A stretch of DNA of 64,000 nucleotides, taken from Angiostrongylus vasorum. Taxonomy: Eukaryota; Nematoda; Chromadorea; Rhabditida; Metastrongylidae. The notes beneath the pieces were generated by a model. That model made no database searches and was not told the origin of the DNA. It was given only the letters and a program-made list of their open reading frames with translations. The stretch is taken from positions 806,001-870,000 of the forward strand of contig JADANN010000352.1 in NCBI GenBank assembly GCA_018806985.1, read 5' to 3'. The translations under genes were made by a program, and so were the position numbers. Below, in pieces: positions 11,326 to 21,010 of the stretch; the first letter of the stretch is position 1; each line of letters opens with the position of its first letter.

Positions 11326-11990
11326 CCGACTTTCCTTTAACATCGGTATGGTTAATCAACATGTAACTTCGGTAGTAATAATCAATGCTTACATAAGGTT
11401 GTTATAAAAGTTTTATTTGGTTAACGTTTGCACGTTTTCATCTTCCTCAGAGCCGATGATCCGAGCCGATCTTCATAGTTCTCCGTACTCTCAATGTAGT
11501 GCCTTCGTCGTCGTATCAAGTTGGTTGCTATCATCGGTGGAACACCCTTCGAATGAGGTACCCTCACCCGCGATGCTCTTTTATACAGAATGATTGTTGT
11601 TGCTATGATTGTCCGATGATAACAACTTGTTTTTCTGGACAATTCTATCCTGCAGAGGCCAGTATCTTTATCAGCCACATTGAGCGTACTAAATTCAACA
11701 AAATGGATTGTTCGGAAAAAAACCTGCCATTATAACCCGACGATCACTATCATCAACAACTAGCATCCTGTATAAAAGAGCGTCACGCGTTGAGTATGCC
11801 TCACTCGAGAATGCTTCACTGAGGGAAAATCCGCCTCGATACGACGACAACGACTCTACATCGAGACTTGGAGAACTGTAGACATCGCGACTTGGTTCAT
11901 CAGCTTCGAAAAAGACGAAGATGTCCAAATGTTAACCAAATAAAACTTGTATAACAACCTCGTCTAAGCTGAACAATCCAAAGAAATTTA
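11326..11990. mobile_element. FB element, about 650 bp with long arms
   Basis: The outer end is ACCGACTTTCCTTTAACATC, the complement of the FB terminal motif. The arms then run inward. The left arm includes GGTTGTTATAAAAG, TTTATTTGGTTAACGTTTG and a TCTTCCTCAGAGCCG core (11400-11460). The right arm carries the mirror images, including GAAAAAGACGAAGATGTCC and GTTAACCAAATAAAACTTGT (about 11905-11965). Inner complementarity continues (TGCTCTTTTATACAGAATG against CATCCTGTATAAAAGAGCG), so each arm is about 270 bp. It is non-coding. Confidence 0.75.
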
Positions 11991-12000
11991 TTGACTATTT

Positions 12001-12333
12001 ATGCCGAAGATACATGTTAAATTTTATACTTTAACTATTTTGACAAATCGCATTCTGTTTGCACTTGCCACAACACCAAAGTTTTACCGCATTCGTGGTT
12101 GGGGACGTATCTGGGTGTACAACGGCTATATGGAACTGAAAGACCCCTACATCAAAGTCTCTCAAGCTATAAAGAAGTTAATACCCGAGTTTGGTGAAGA
12201 AACTGAACTAACATTTGAGCTACGCCATCAAACGTTGCAATCCCGGAAGAAACCTAGATCTAAAGCACCAGTTTTCGATCCACATGAGACAACAACAGTC
12301 TATGATGGCGATTTGGGAACACCATGGTGCTGA
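12001..12333 (+). CDS. Hypothetical small, possibly secreted protein
   Basis: An uninterrupted 110-codon frame from ATG to TGA. Residues 9-29 form a mostly hydrophobic stretch (FYTLTILTNRILFALATT), compatible with a signal peptide. The rest is soluble and charged, with many Lys/Glu, and ends in GDLGTPWC. An AATAAA sits 21 bases after the stop. I do not recognise the family. The first codons may instead be intron with a splice acceptor upstream of residue 30. It starts right at the outer edge of an FB element, so its 5' region may be transposon-derived. It could be a last exon rather than a complete gene. Coding status rests on the clean frame plus the polyadenylation signal only. Confidence 0.45.
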   Translation: MPKIHVKFYTLTILTNRILFALATTPKFYRIRGWGRIWVYNGYMELKDPYIKVSQAIKKLIPEFGEETELTFELRHQTLQSRKKPRSKAPVFDPHETTTVYDGDLGTPWC

Positions 12334-12353
12334 ATTCTTGAGGTTCTAGAAAA

Positions 12354-12359
12354 AATAAA
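12354..12359 (+). promoter_or_regulatory. Candidate polyadenylation signal
   Basis: AATAAA 21 bases downstream of the stop codon of the 12001-12333 frame, in a run of A residues. Confidence 0.45.
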
Positions 12360-13239
12360 AAAGTTGCCAAAATAACGGCATGTCAGCGAAGCAGAAAAGT
12401 CAACAGAATGAACGATTCTTAGTGAAGATGGGTCATTCTAGGATTTGAATAATGCTGTAGTTATTTTGAAAAGTACTAAATTATGTTTTAGCTCCCTTTA
12501 AAGATTTCTCCTACGTTTTATAAGCTGTTACCAACCAGTGCATACGATTAGCCCAGGAATCGTTAAATACTTTAATTGAGACATTTTGTTAAGCAGTAGT
12601 GTTAGAATACATGTGTTAATCACTGAAAATCTTTTCCAACTAGATACCTTAACAGTTTTATGAAATGCTCTGTTGATATAGATATGTTAAGGTGAACAAT
12701 TCGTTCAATGATTTGAACCGAAATCTCTAAAGACGTATTGCCTTACTAAAGGATAACCAAGTCCCAGCTCTAACGGTGCTCAGCAGCGTCAGACAGAGCA
12801 GAAGAAGCGCATACTGTGATGCCATTGAACTCTAAAAACTGGAAAAGAATCCCTGTAAAGAAAAGAAGAGTCACACACACACAAAAAAAAACGAAGAACC
12901 ACAAAAATGAAGGATTTCTGATGAGAAAATGTGCAAATTCATCAAGAAAGGACCACATATGATGCTACTGATTTGGTACGATTGAGCAAATACATATGCA
13001 TATTATACAGTACATATGTATTTCATCAGGAGATTCCTGGCGACTGAACACCATTCATGTATTTTCAATAAAACCATAACGAGAAGATTCCCCATCAACG
13101 AGTGTGTCTTCAGAAAGTAATGAATCGAATTAGCAATCATGACCATAGGCTTTGAAAAGATGAAGCATAAATACCACGCATACAGGTGTTTGTGAAAATT
13201 TCCCAGAACATATTACAAATGAAAAATACGAAGGTTGAT
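12360..13239. other. No gene recognised
   Basis: AT-rich DNA with short palindromes (ACATATGTA types near 12990-13015). No coding frame or repeat family is identified. Confidence 0.5.
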
Positions 13240-13460
13240 CATTCTCTGAGGTCTGCTCCATGCACTCGACTTCATCGAGCATCGTAGCGGTGATTGAATG
13301 CGTATCTGCTTATTACAACGACTTCCTGTGGCCTACTGACGTATTAAACCAATATTTTGTTCTCTCCCACACGTGTGGTAATGCTTAACCTGGAAACATG
13401 AAGGGCTTCGTTTGCCTGGTACAGTAGTTTGAGCGAGCCACCACGCATGTATTGCGAGAA
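13240..13460 (-). mobile_element. SINE-A remnant, strongly diverged
   Basis: Retains ATGCACTCGACTTCATCGAGCAT and GATTGAATGCGTATCTG, recognisable from the SINE-A 3' half. The tRNA-like head is largely lost. Confidence 0.55.
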
Positions 13461-13504
13461 CATTTCGAATAATGGCGATGTGCGTGCCCCATTAGAGTAT
13501 GTCA

Positions 13505-13800
13505 ATATAATAACGATGCTGAGATATTTGCAAAACTCCGGACCAGTTGATCAATTCCGTTGAGGGGTGAATGCTGATGGCGCTGATCGGTAGAACTAGC
13601 TAAGAGACAGGCGAAACAAAGGAACCGCATGGTATGGTGGTGAACGCTTTAGCCCCCAGAAAGGGTAATATGGCGTTCGTTCCCCACCGTAGACACCTGT
13701 GGTCAGGAGTTTCGCAAATATCTCAGTATCATTGTGGTTGTTTCACACGCAATATCTTGTCATGAAAATTATGATAGGCAGTAAGTAAAAAAGTTAGCAT
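13505..13800 (+). mobile_element. Element D copy with inverted ends
   Basis: Starts GATGCTGAGATATTTGCAAA and its complement recurs at 13710-13742. Between them lie a tRNA-like segment (CATGGTATGGTGGTGAACGC, then a B-box-like GTTCGTTCCCC) and CTAAGAGACAGGCGAAAC. The tail is TGATAGGCAGTAAGTAAAAAAG followed by TTAGCATTGTGATTTCGAC. The A-box-like TGGTGTGGTGG and B-box-like GTTCGTTCC spacing is tRNA-like, so a SINE origin is plausible but unproven. Confidence 0.75.
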
Positions 13801-13844
13801 TGTGATTTCGACTACAACCTCAGCTTAACTGGGTTCGTTGCCTA

Positions 13845-14110
13845 TTTAGGCTCCCTAGGTCAATATCGTTGACGGGTGATTGTTGATGGCGCTGATCGAT
13901 AGAACTAGCTAAGAGACAGGCGAAACGAAGGAACCGCATGGTGTGCTGGGGAACGCGTTATCCCCCAGAAAGAGCAATAGTGTGTTCGATTCCCACCGCA
14001 AACATGTGCCGTCCGGAGTTTTGCAAATATTTCAGCATCATTGCGGTTATATTTCACATCATACCCTGTCATAATAAAATAATAGGCAGCAAACAAAAAA
14101 GTGATTACAT
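13845..14110 (+). mobile_element. Element D copy
   Basis: Second copy, head to tail with the preceding one. It reads from TTGACGGGTGATTGTTGATG through ACTAGCTAAGAGACAGGCG and the tRNA-like segment to GGAGTTTTGCAAATATTTCAG and TAATAGGCAGCAAAC. Confidence 0.8.
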
Positions 14111-14485
14111 TGTGATTTATGTTATTAATGTTTAGTTATTACAGGTACCCCTGACCTCACATAGTTTTCCTTTGCGCATACAAAAACTTCTAAGCACCAT
14201 TAGCGTTTCAGTCGTCAGCTTTCTTAAAATCGTAAAATGGCCGCGCCGAAGGGCCTACAGTTGTCAAATGCCGACCATTGCCTCAAAATGAAGTTCTCTA
14301 CTTGACTGCAATTAAATTCCATGAAAAAGTGATAAAAATTTTGCGTCCGGTATATTCTTCTTCGTCTAAATGAAGCACAGAAAACCGTCAGACTGAAGAT
14401 TTGACATCGTCCAAGAAAAACAAAACTAGTAGTACATGGTGAAGATATCCTCAATAAAATTCTCTCTTCATATAGCTAGCTAATA
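14111..14485. other. Upstream region of the 14486 frame
   Basis: No repeat recognised. It ends with AT-rich sequence just before the next candidate ORF; no TATA box is assigned. Confidence 0.4.
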
Positions 14486-14779
14486 ATGGAAAGCCCGACC
14501 GATGAGTACAAGCTGCTTGTCGAGGGACTTAAAAGTGGCGCCGAACTCGCCCTCATTCCTTCAAAGAAGAAGTCCAGACCGTATCTCATTATCCCTAAGG
14601 AGTTGCGTAGGGCAGTTAAGGTTGGTCCTACTTTAATATGGCTGACAATAAATCCCGTCTGTAGAAGATCTAGGAAGATCTACATCGGTGGAGGCAGAAG
14701 GATCTACTGGAAGTGGTTGCCGTCAGTGCTGATGAACGAAGATGAGATCGCAAAACTTTTCGGCATAGTAAGGAATTAA
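14486..14779 (+). CDS. Hypothetical basic protein, 97 residues
   Basis: A clean ATG-to-TAA frame of 97 codons, rich in Lys and Arg (KKKSRPYL, CRRSRKIYIGGGRRIYWKW), preceded by an in-frame stop and immediately followed by AATAAA overlapping the stop region (about 14778-14783). I do not recognise a domain. It could be a complete tiny gene, the last exon of a longer gene, or a remnant of an unrecognised transposon ORF. Flanking DNA on both sides is full of element D, which argues for caution. No signal peptide or membrane segment is apparent. Confidence 0.4.
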   Translation: MESPTDEYKLLVEGLKSGAELALIPSKKKSRPYLIIPKELRRAVKVGPTLIWLTINPVCRRSRKIYIGGGRRIYWKWLPSVLMNEDEIAKLFGIVRN

Positions 14780-15119
14780 TAAAGGAAACGTTCTACACCA
14801 ATTTTTTTCGTTCCACAATCTCCATTCCGGACCCTAAAATCCCCCGCTGGAGAAAAAACGACCTCGAATTCATTAGCCAGAGCTTCGAGTTTCCATAGAA
14901 AGTATGGAAAGAGGCACAGCTCCAAGACCCGATAATATAACCGCCGATTTCCCTAGATGTGGTAGCAACAAATTACATGTACTTCTCGCAGACCATATGA
15001 GAGCCTGCCTTCAACAGGAAGCCGCATGCGTTAAATAAGGTGAAAATTGTGTGAGAAAGAAATCTATAGTAAGATCTATGAAATCTGTAGTCCAGGAAAC
15101 TTATGTAAGAAAAAATCTA

Positions 15120-15250
15120 TAATAAAACTAGCTGAGAGACAGGCGAGCCGAACGACCCGCATGGGGTGATGGTGAACGCATTAGCCCCCGAAAACGGAGT
15201 TTTGCCAATATCACTGCATCATTGTGGTTATTTTTTAAGGATAAATGACG
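15120..15250 (+). mobile_element. Element D fragment
   Basis: Covers ACTAGCTGAGAGACAGGCGA, the tRNA-like CATGGGGTGATGGTGAACGC and a shortened right end (GGAGTTTTGCCAATATCACTG). An internal deletion removed the B-box-like part. Confidence 0.7.
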
Positions 15251-15254
15251 ACAA

Positions 15255-15420
15255 CTAAATAAACATGTTTATTTATGTAATCTTACAAACTGATCTTTAG
15301 CTGATGCGAGGTTGGTATAGATCCTCGATGTCGTCGTCGTTGTTGTTGGTGTTGTTGGTCGATCGCTGACGTTTCGGCGATTTCGCCTTCCTCAGAGCCG
15401 TGATGTTACGAGTAAATGAA
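15255..15420. mobile_element. FB element half
   Basis: Left-arm type sequence: TTTATTTATGTAATCTTACA, AACTGATCTTTAGCTGATGC, a short TTG/TCG tract, and the core GCTGACGTTTCGGCGATTTC followed by GCCTTCCTCAGAGCC. No right arm is found nearby. Confidence 0.6.
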
Positions 15421-15599
15421 CATTTAATTACTAGGGATGTTGTGATGTTCTTTTCGATAATCCTATCACCCCCCCTCTCCTCCTTGCTCTCCTTCATGTT
15501 TATTTCTTTCTTCTTAGTCTACAAAGCATTAAGAAGTTTGTGATGGGTATTTGGACGCTTACAAATGTTTTTCAACAATGAATATAAAGCGTAAACGAA

Positions 15600-15800
15600 T
15601 GACGCATTCAATGTTGATCAACTCTGGAGCGCTGTGTCATGCATTCTGCTCCAAGCACTGCAGAAGTGACTGAATGCACACTTGCCTATACGAGGAATTA
15701 CAAGGGCACGACCGATCAAGCTACTGCTTTAATACTGCTGGACGGTTTGGTGAGCTTGTATACTGGATCAGACCAACGAAAACAGGTATACCGTAGGACT
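15600..15800 (-). mobile_element. SINE-A remnant, diverged
   Basis: Recognisable from GTTGATCAACTCTGGAGCG, GTGACTGAATGCACACTTG and the order of segments. Heavily mutated. Confidence 0.4.
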
Positions 15801-16037
15801 TATAGATCATCGCTCGGAGACACAAATCATTTGTATCATCTGCCTGAGTACTGCGTTTAAAGTGCGGGTGTCTTTAAAAAGAAACTAGTTCCCTCGCGTT
15901 TTCAAAAAAAATCGACATTTTTCGAAAATTATTACCTTATTGACTCTAGATGTACGTATAGCAATCGACACAGGACACTATGTCAAAGAAAATCGACAAG
16001 AATTTACAGTAGCGGTGAGGCAAGTTTTTTTTAATCA

Positions 16038-16180
16038 GTACACATAAGGTTGTTATTGTACCATCCATTAACAGCAGATGACGTTTCTGCGGATTTCGTC
16101 TTCTTCAGAGCCTGGGAAGGCCAAGTTGACTGCAATCTAGTCAACCAAATGCTGCCGTAACATTTTCTGTCCAGGTTGAG
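16038..16180. mobile_element. FB element fragment
   Basis: Contains CATAAGGTTGTTATTG, the core GACGTTTCTGCGGATTTCGTC and TTCAGAGCCTGGGAAGGCC, closely parallel to the FB element at 2739-3130. Confidence 0.6.
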
Positions 16181-16322
16181 GTCCATTAAAAAAAGCCAGG
16201 TATACAACTTCTTATAATTGTTCCAGTGAGAGATTCATACGACTAGCTTGCATCAAATGTACCATAAAACCATAAGTTATAGAGCATTTGGCGTTGGCCA
16301 ATCCTTTTGAGACGCGCCGTGC

Positions 16323-16324
<2 letters not shown>

Positions 16325-16385
<61 letters not shown>
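16325..16385. repeat. (TA)n microsatellite
   Basis: About 60 bp of uninterrupted TA. Confidence 0.95.
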
Positions 16386-16388
<3 letters not shown>

Positions 16389-16499
16389 AAGCTTTATGCA
16401 ACAGTTCGATTAACTTTATAGGCGCCACGCCCTTTAGCGCATGGAATCTTGAGAGTCCTTCATTTTTCCATCACGATAAAATGAAGAGTGTTATGTTCA

Positions 16500-16538
16500 A
16501 TAAGAAGAAGAAGAAAAAAGAAGAAGAAGAAAAAACTA
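16500..16538. repeat. (AAG)n-rich tract
   Basis: Imperfect AAG/AAAAAG run. Confidence 0.8.
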
Positions 16539-16630
16539 AAGCTTCACTCTAAATCTGCTTGGTATCCCTTTTTTTCTAAAGGGATCTTTTATACAAAGAA
16601 ATCCGTCGCTACTTAATCATTGTCCAACGT

Positions 16631-16933
16631 CAACGAAGCTGAGATATTTGCAAAACTCTGGACCGCAGGTGCCTATGGTGGGGGAACGAACGCGCTATTG
16701 TCCTTTCCGGGAGTAACGCGTTCACCACCACACCATGAGGGTCCTTCGTTTCGCCGTTGATGGGTGATTGCTGATGGCAAAAAGATTGGTAGAACTAGCT
16801 GAGAGACAGGCGAAACGAAGGATCCGCACGGTGTGGTGGTGAACGCGTTACTCCCCGGAAAGGACAATAGCGCGTTCGTTCCCCACCATAGGCACCTGCG
16901 GTCCAGAGTTTTGCAAATATCTCAGCTTCGTTG
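16631..16933. mobile_element. Element D palindrome (two copies head to head)
   Basis: The arms 16631-16755 and 16809-16933 are reverse complements over 125 bp with only a few mismatches, separated by a 53-bp spacer that is itself element D sequence. Each arm runs from CAACGAAGCTGAGATATTTG through the tRNA-like segment to TTCGTTTCGCC. Downstream (to about 16985) follows the normal element D tail. The arms are much more similar to each other than to other copies, pointing to recent inversion-duplication or arm homogenisation. It could form a long hairpin in DNA or RNA. Confidence 0.9.
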
Positions 16934-17149
16934 AAGTTATATTTCGCAATATATCCTGCCATAAAAAAAAAGAGTAGGCAGTAGGCATTGTCCAACGCTT
17001 ATACACTTCTTCAAATGAGAATTGTAGCTGAACAGGATACGGTGGTCTTATAAGAAGATAAGTTAATTTAATTATGCAGCGCTATGCTTCTCAAATCACG
17101 GAGGTAAGAGCCGCAGCATGGAAACAATGTGAAGAGCAATGATTAAAGC

Positions 17150-17420
17150 GTTCGACTTTAATCAATTTCTGAAAGATGCTTCATGCATTTGACTCCATTC
17201 GTAGAGGCGACTGAATGCGTATTTGCGCAAAAAAATAGCTTGGGAAACTACTGCGGAGATCTGTCAATGCCTCAGATCAGCGTTTCCATGCTCGTTGACA
17301 AGTCTGGCACCAGTCTTCCGACCCCGAAGTGATGTAGGGTTACGTTAACCAGGGTTGCAAGATAGGACCGACGACCGCGTGTGCATTATAGAGCACTTCT
17401 AAACACTACGCTATAAGAGA
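17150..17420 (-). mobile_element. SINE-A remnant
   Basis: Retains CATTTGACTCCATTCGTAG, AGGCGACTGAATGCGTATTTG and GACAAGTCTGGCACCAGTCT in order, followed by a degenerate tRNA-like head. Confidence 0.65.
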
Positions 17421-18014
17421 TCCCATAAAAAACACCACTAGTGGTATCAATTATGCTCTCAAACAGATATAACTAACTTATTTTTCACTTCGAAAAACGT
17501 TGTAAGTAGTATAATTGAAGGCAAATGATGAGATTTCGTGAAAGGGGGAGCAGAAAGGATAAAAAAGGTGAAATGCGAAGATGAGTTTCAATTAAATGAT
17601 GATGGAATGGAATACGAATGTACTTCGTCTGATAAAACATTAGAGAGTTTCAAAACATTCTAGTGTTTTTAATGCGATTGTCAAACCTTGTAGTAACTTT
17701 ACGCTCCGAGAAATGAGTTGCTGTAGAACTCTTTTTCCTGGGGGGCTGTTCGACACCAGAAGATAACGACACTAAGGAGCGCTGAAATCCTCTATATTGA
17801 AGATGGGCGGCGCAAACTGTGAGCGGGAAGTCGGTAGATAGGGGGCGTTTAGAGTTCAGGTGAGCCTAAGCTTCCCACGCGTCTCGGATTTAAGCCGAAT
17901 GAGTGGAATTCAAGAGCTAGCCACGATCTTTATGGATTCTTAATTTTCAAATTTTGATTTTTTTGGTTCCACATTGTTTTCTTGTACGAAATCCACAGAT
18001 TTGGTACTCACAAC
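17421..18014. other. No gene recognised
   Basis: No supported feature seen. Confidence 0.5.
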
Positions 18015-18330
18015 TATTAAACGGTTACGACACCTTAGAGGTTTGCCGAGCCTCGTCGTGGCTGGTAGGATTTCTTGGATGTACCGACTGGGATGACTGC
18101 GATGTACCGACTGAAGTTCATCCTCTCAGCAGGGTCTCTCATGCTGACGAGTTCGATATTTTCATCTATAAGCTCAGCTAACAGTAAGCCATTGGCAGAT
18201 TGCCATCTTGGAATGGCAATCTCTTCCTAACAAAAAACCTAGTCACGGGCTGCGGCATGTTTGTGGATTTCTGGATAACACCGGTACAACCTTCAAGACC
18301 TCAGTAGAGGAAACTGCTGAGGTGTTCGTA
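18015..18330 (-). mobile_element. Element C remnant, diverged
   Basis: Order and spelling of AAACGGTTACGAC, CCTCGTCGTGGCTGGTAGG, GACTGCGATGTACCGAC and AGCAGGGTCTCTCATGCTGA match the better copy at 27778-28139, with many indels after 18180. Confidence 0.55.
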
Positions 18331-18379
18331 TGTCCACGTAAACACTTAGGAGAAACGAAGCACGTTTAAAATATAGTAG

Positions 18380-18750
18380 CAGAAAAAACTTACTCAACGT
18401 TTATTAAGTAGTAAGAAAATGGAGAATTAATTGTGTTTTGCAAAACTGCAGATTTTGTGGCCTCGACGACAGCCACAGCATAACTGGATTCAGTGCCGAT
18501 TTGTGCCCCCCCCTCCCCCAGGAGCAATCCCGTTGACGAGTGATTGATGATGGCATTGGTAGAGAACGGCGGAAACGAATCACCCACATGGTGTGGTGAT
18601 GAACGCCTTTGCCCACGGAAGTGCATGTTCGCTCCCCACCGCAAACACCTGCGGTCCGGAGTTCCGCAAATATCTCAGCGTTATTGTGGTTGTACTTCAC
18701 ATAATATCCAATTGTGAAAAAATTGCAATAGAAAGTAAATTAAAACGAAA
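18380..18750 (+). mobile_element. Element D copy, full length, diverged
   Basis: Runs from ACTTACTCAACGTTTATT through GTTGACGAGTGATTGATGATG, the tRNA-like CATGGTGTGGTGATGAACGC and GGTCCGGAGTTCCGCAAATA to the tail. Confidence 0.7.
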
Positions 18751-18969
18751 CATTATTTTTCCTTTGCTACTATTGAAAATCCATATGAGTTCAACCTACC
18801 ACGACTCATGATTTTTTTTCATTGGCACCAGTGAAGAACAAAGCCATCATGTTAGGTCGAAAAAATGTCATCAACTTTTCTTAACAAGTTATTCTGAGTT
18901 CCGGATATCAAATCACACACTAGTAAATGAAATAGTGCAGTAAACGCCTAGAAAATATTCCCTGTTATC

Positions 18970-19297
18970 ACCACAGTGTTAAATTTTCTTATTTACTGCA
19001 TATTACAATTTTTTTCACGGGAGCGTATTATGTGTGATACAAACACAATGACGCTGAGATATCTGCAAAACTCCGGATCGCAGGTGTCTGCCTTGGGGAA
19101 CGAACGAGCTATTACACTTTCCGGGGCCAAACCCGTTCACCACCACACTACGCGGGTCCTTCATTTTGCCTGTCTCTCAGCTAGTCCTATCGATCCGTCC
19201 TATCAGCAATCACCCATCAACGGGATTGATCTGAGCAGCCCAAGTCGGTAGTGAACCCAGTTAAGCTGGGGCTATAGCTATAGTCAATATCACAATG
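18970..19297 (-). mobile_element. Element D copy, full length
   Basis: The best full-length reference copy in the window: AAATTTTCTTATTTACTGC, GTGATACAAACACAATGACG, GCTGAGATATCTGCAAAACT, CGCAGGTGTCTGCC, the tRNA-like region on the minus strand, CTGTCTCTCAGCTAGTCC, ATCAACGGGATTGATCTGAG, and the end GTCAATATCACAATGTTTAG. Confidence 0.85.
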
Positions 19298-19366
19298 TTT
19301 AGCTTTTTTATTTACTGCCTGTTACAATTTTTTCACGGTAGGGTATTATGTGTGATACAACCACAA
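19298..19366 (-). mobile_element. Element D partial copy in tandem
   Basis: The next unit of element D starts directly after the preceding copy (CTTTTTTATTTACTGCCTGT to GTGATACAACCACAA) and stops after about 70 bp. Confidence 0.75.
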
Positions 19367-20015
19367 GTATTCCTTGTTATTATGGACGAAACCATGTATG
19401 AGATTCTAGTAATAATAATATTAATGACAGAAGTGATAATATTAAGCAATAGTAGTAGTGGCGATAGTGATAGTGATAATAACAGCTGCCATGAATAACG
19501 TCCATGACAAGAAAAACAGATCGAAAAACATTAAGTGCCAGAGGAAATTATTCATCTAATACTGCAGGCTTAGTGAGTTTTATATTCCACAGTTGACGTT
19601 ATGTCAACAGATGACGGTTGAAATGGTTGTTTTACATAATGCTCAAGAAGATCATCACCAGTAACAACACAAAACTCGACGACGTTCACGAACTGTTTCC
19701 ATTTGACTGATTTATCCCTTCCAATCGGGCCTATTCAATGATGTTAGGGAAAATATTCGAAGATATTTGGAAAAGTCATCAAATTTTCAAATAAGTAACG
19801 GCTTAACCACTTACTGTCCTATTGTAATCTCATCGTTGTCTGCCTTATTAAGATTTTAGAGAACTCCCCTTGCTGAATGCAATATGAAGTCACTGATTTT
19901 CCCTTAGTTACTGAAGCGAGTTTCCTCTTCGAGTCAAAAGCAAAGTGTTAAGAAATATCTCAAAAAGTAGCATTTTTCAGGCAGACAACAGTATTGCGCT
20001 TATGATTTCCTTAAA
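19367..20015. other. No gene recognised
   Basis: AT-rich with a short AGTAGTAG/GATAGTGATAG patch near 19450. No gene or repeat family seen. Confidence 0.5.
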
Positions 20016-20110
20016 CCGACTTCCATTTAAAGTCGATATGAATAAGCAATACATTGCTTCACTGAAAAGCTAACACGAGGTTGATATGAAACCTCATTTG
20101 GCTAAAATGT
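20016..20110. mobile_element. FB element end
   Basis: Begins with CCGACTTCCATTTAAAGTCG, the complement of the FB terminal motif, followed by AAGCTAACACGAGGTTGATATG. A simple repeat follows at once, as in the FB element at 6349. Confidence 0.6.
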
Positions 20111-20117
20111 TTATGCC

Positions 20118-20203
20118 TTCTTCTCCTTCTTCTTCTTCTTCTTCTTCTTCTTTCTTCTTCTTCTTCTTCTTCTTCTTCTTCTTCTTCTTCTTCTTCTTCT
20201 TCA
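20118..20203. repeat. (TTC)n microsatellite
   Basis: About 86 bp of TTC with minor interruptions. Translated frames through it are artefacts. Confidence 0.95.
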
Positions 20204-20317
20204 TTGCCGGAATTTTCAGCTTCAGAATGGACGACAGTGCCTCGAATCACTACAGATCTGAAGAGGGTGAAAGCTCTGGGACGTCATCAAAATGAAGTTT
20301 TATAAGAACGCCATGCA

Positions 20318-20595
20318 AGGCGCGTGTGGCTCAATGGTCAAAGGCGACCTGCAACACACACGTGGAATCGATCCCCGCTCATGGCTCACTGAGCCTTCCA
20401 TCCCTCCGGGGTAGGCAAATTGGTACCAGACTTGTCTGGGAGGATAGCAGGACTGGCTTGATCGATCGCTAGGCCACAACAAGTCACTGTAAAGGGCAAA
20501 CATGCATTTAATCATCTCCACACGATGCTTAGTGAAGCCGAATGCATGGCGCATCCCTCAGGGATTGATCAACGCCGAGAGCTTTATCCATTTTT
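20318..20595 (+). mobile_element. SINE-A copy
   Basis: Good full-length copy: GGCGCGTGTGGCTCAATGG as the A-box region, GTGGAATCGATCCCC as the B-box region, the full body, and the end GAGAGCTTTATCC followed by T-rich tail. Confidence 0.9.
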
Positions 20596-20689
20596 ATTTA
20601 TTATTTCTTTCACCAATCTCATGTTAGCTTATCACTGAAAAGATACATATTGACTAGTCATGAAAAGCTTAAAGAAAATTCGTTTTTGA

Positions 20690-21010
20690 AATATTATTCG
20701 GCTCTGTGCTAGCTCTTGGTGAGACAGACTGCTGCTGAATGGCTTGTTCGGAGAAAAACAAACGATTATCAATGGACGGTCAGTACCAACAACCGCTTTG
20801 TATAAAAACAGCACTGTGGCATGAGATTAGTTCATTCGAGGTGCACTTCGCTCAAGGGGGATTGGACTAGAAGGACTGCGAAGACACACATCGAGAAGAG
20901 AACCGGCTGTGGACAATCGACTTGGAACAAACCGACTCTTAAGAAGGCGATGGCGCCAAAAAAGTTGGTTGAACAAAGTTTTTTGTCAACGTCGTTTTAG
21001 CTTACCATTG
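20690..21010. mobile_element. FB right-arm half, degenerate
   Basis: Shares the order CCGCTTTGTATAAAAACAGC, GTGCACTTCGCTCAAGGG, GACTGCGAAGACACACATCG and GGCTGTGGACAATCGACTTG with the halves at 34085 and 38656. The left arm is absent. Confidence 0.5.

Noticed and set aside
13505..14110. CRISPR-like regularly repeated sequence
   Set aside because: The units are about 300-bp dispersed eukaryotic repeats without short uniform direct repeats or spacers.
18404..18700. Frames of 84-98 codons
   Set aside because: They lie within element D and are not conserved among copies.
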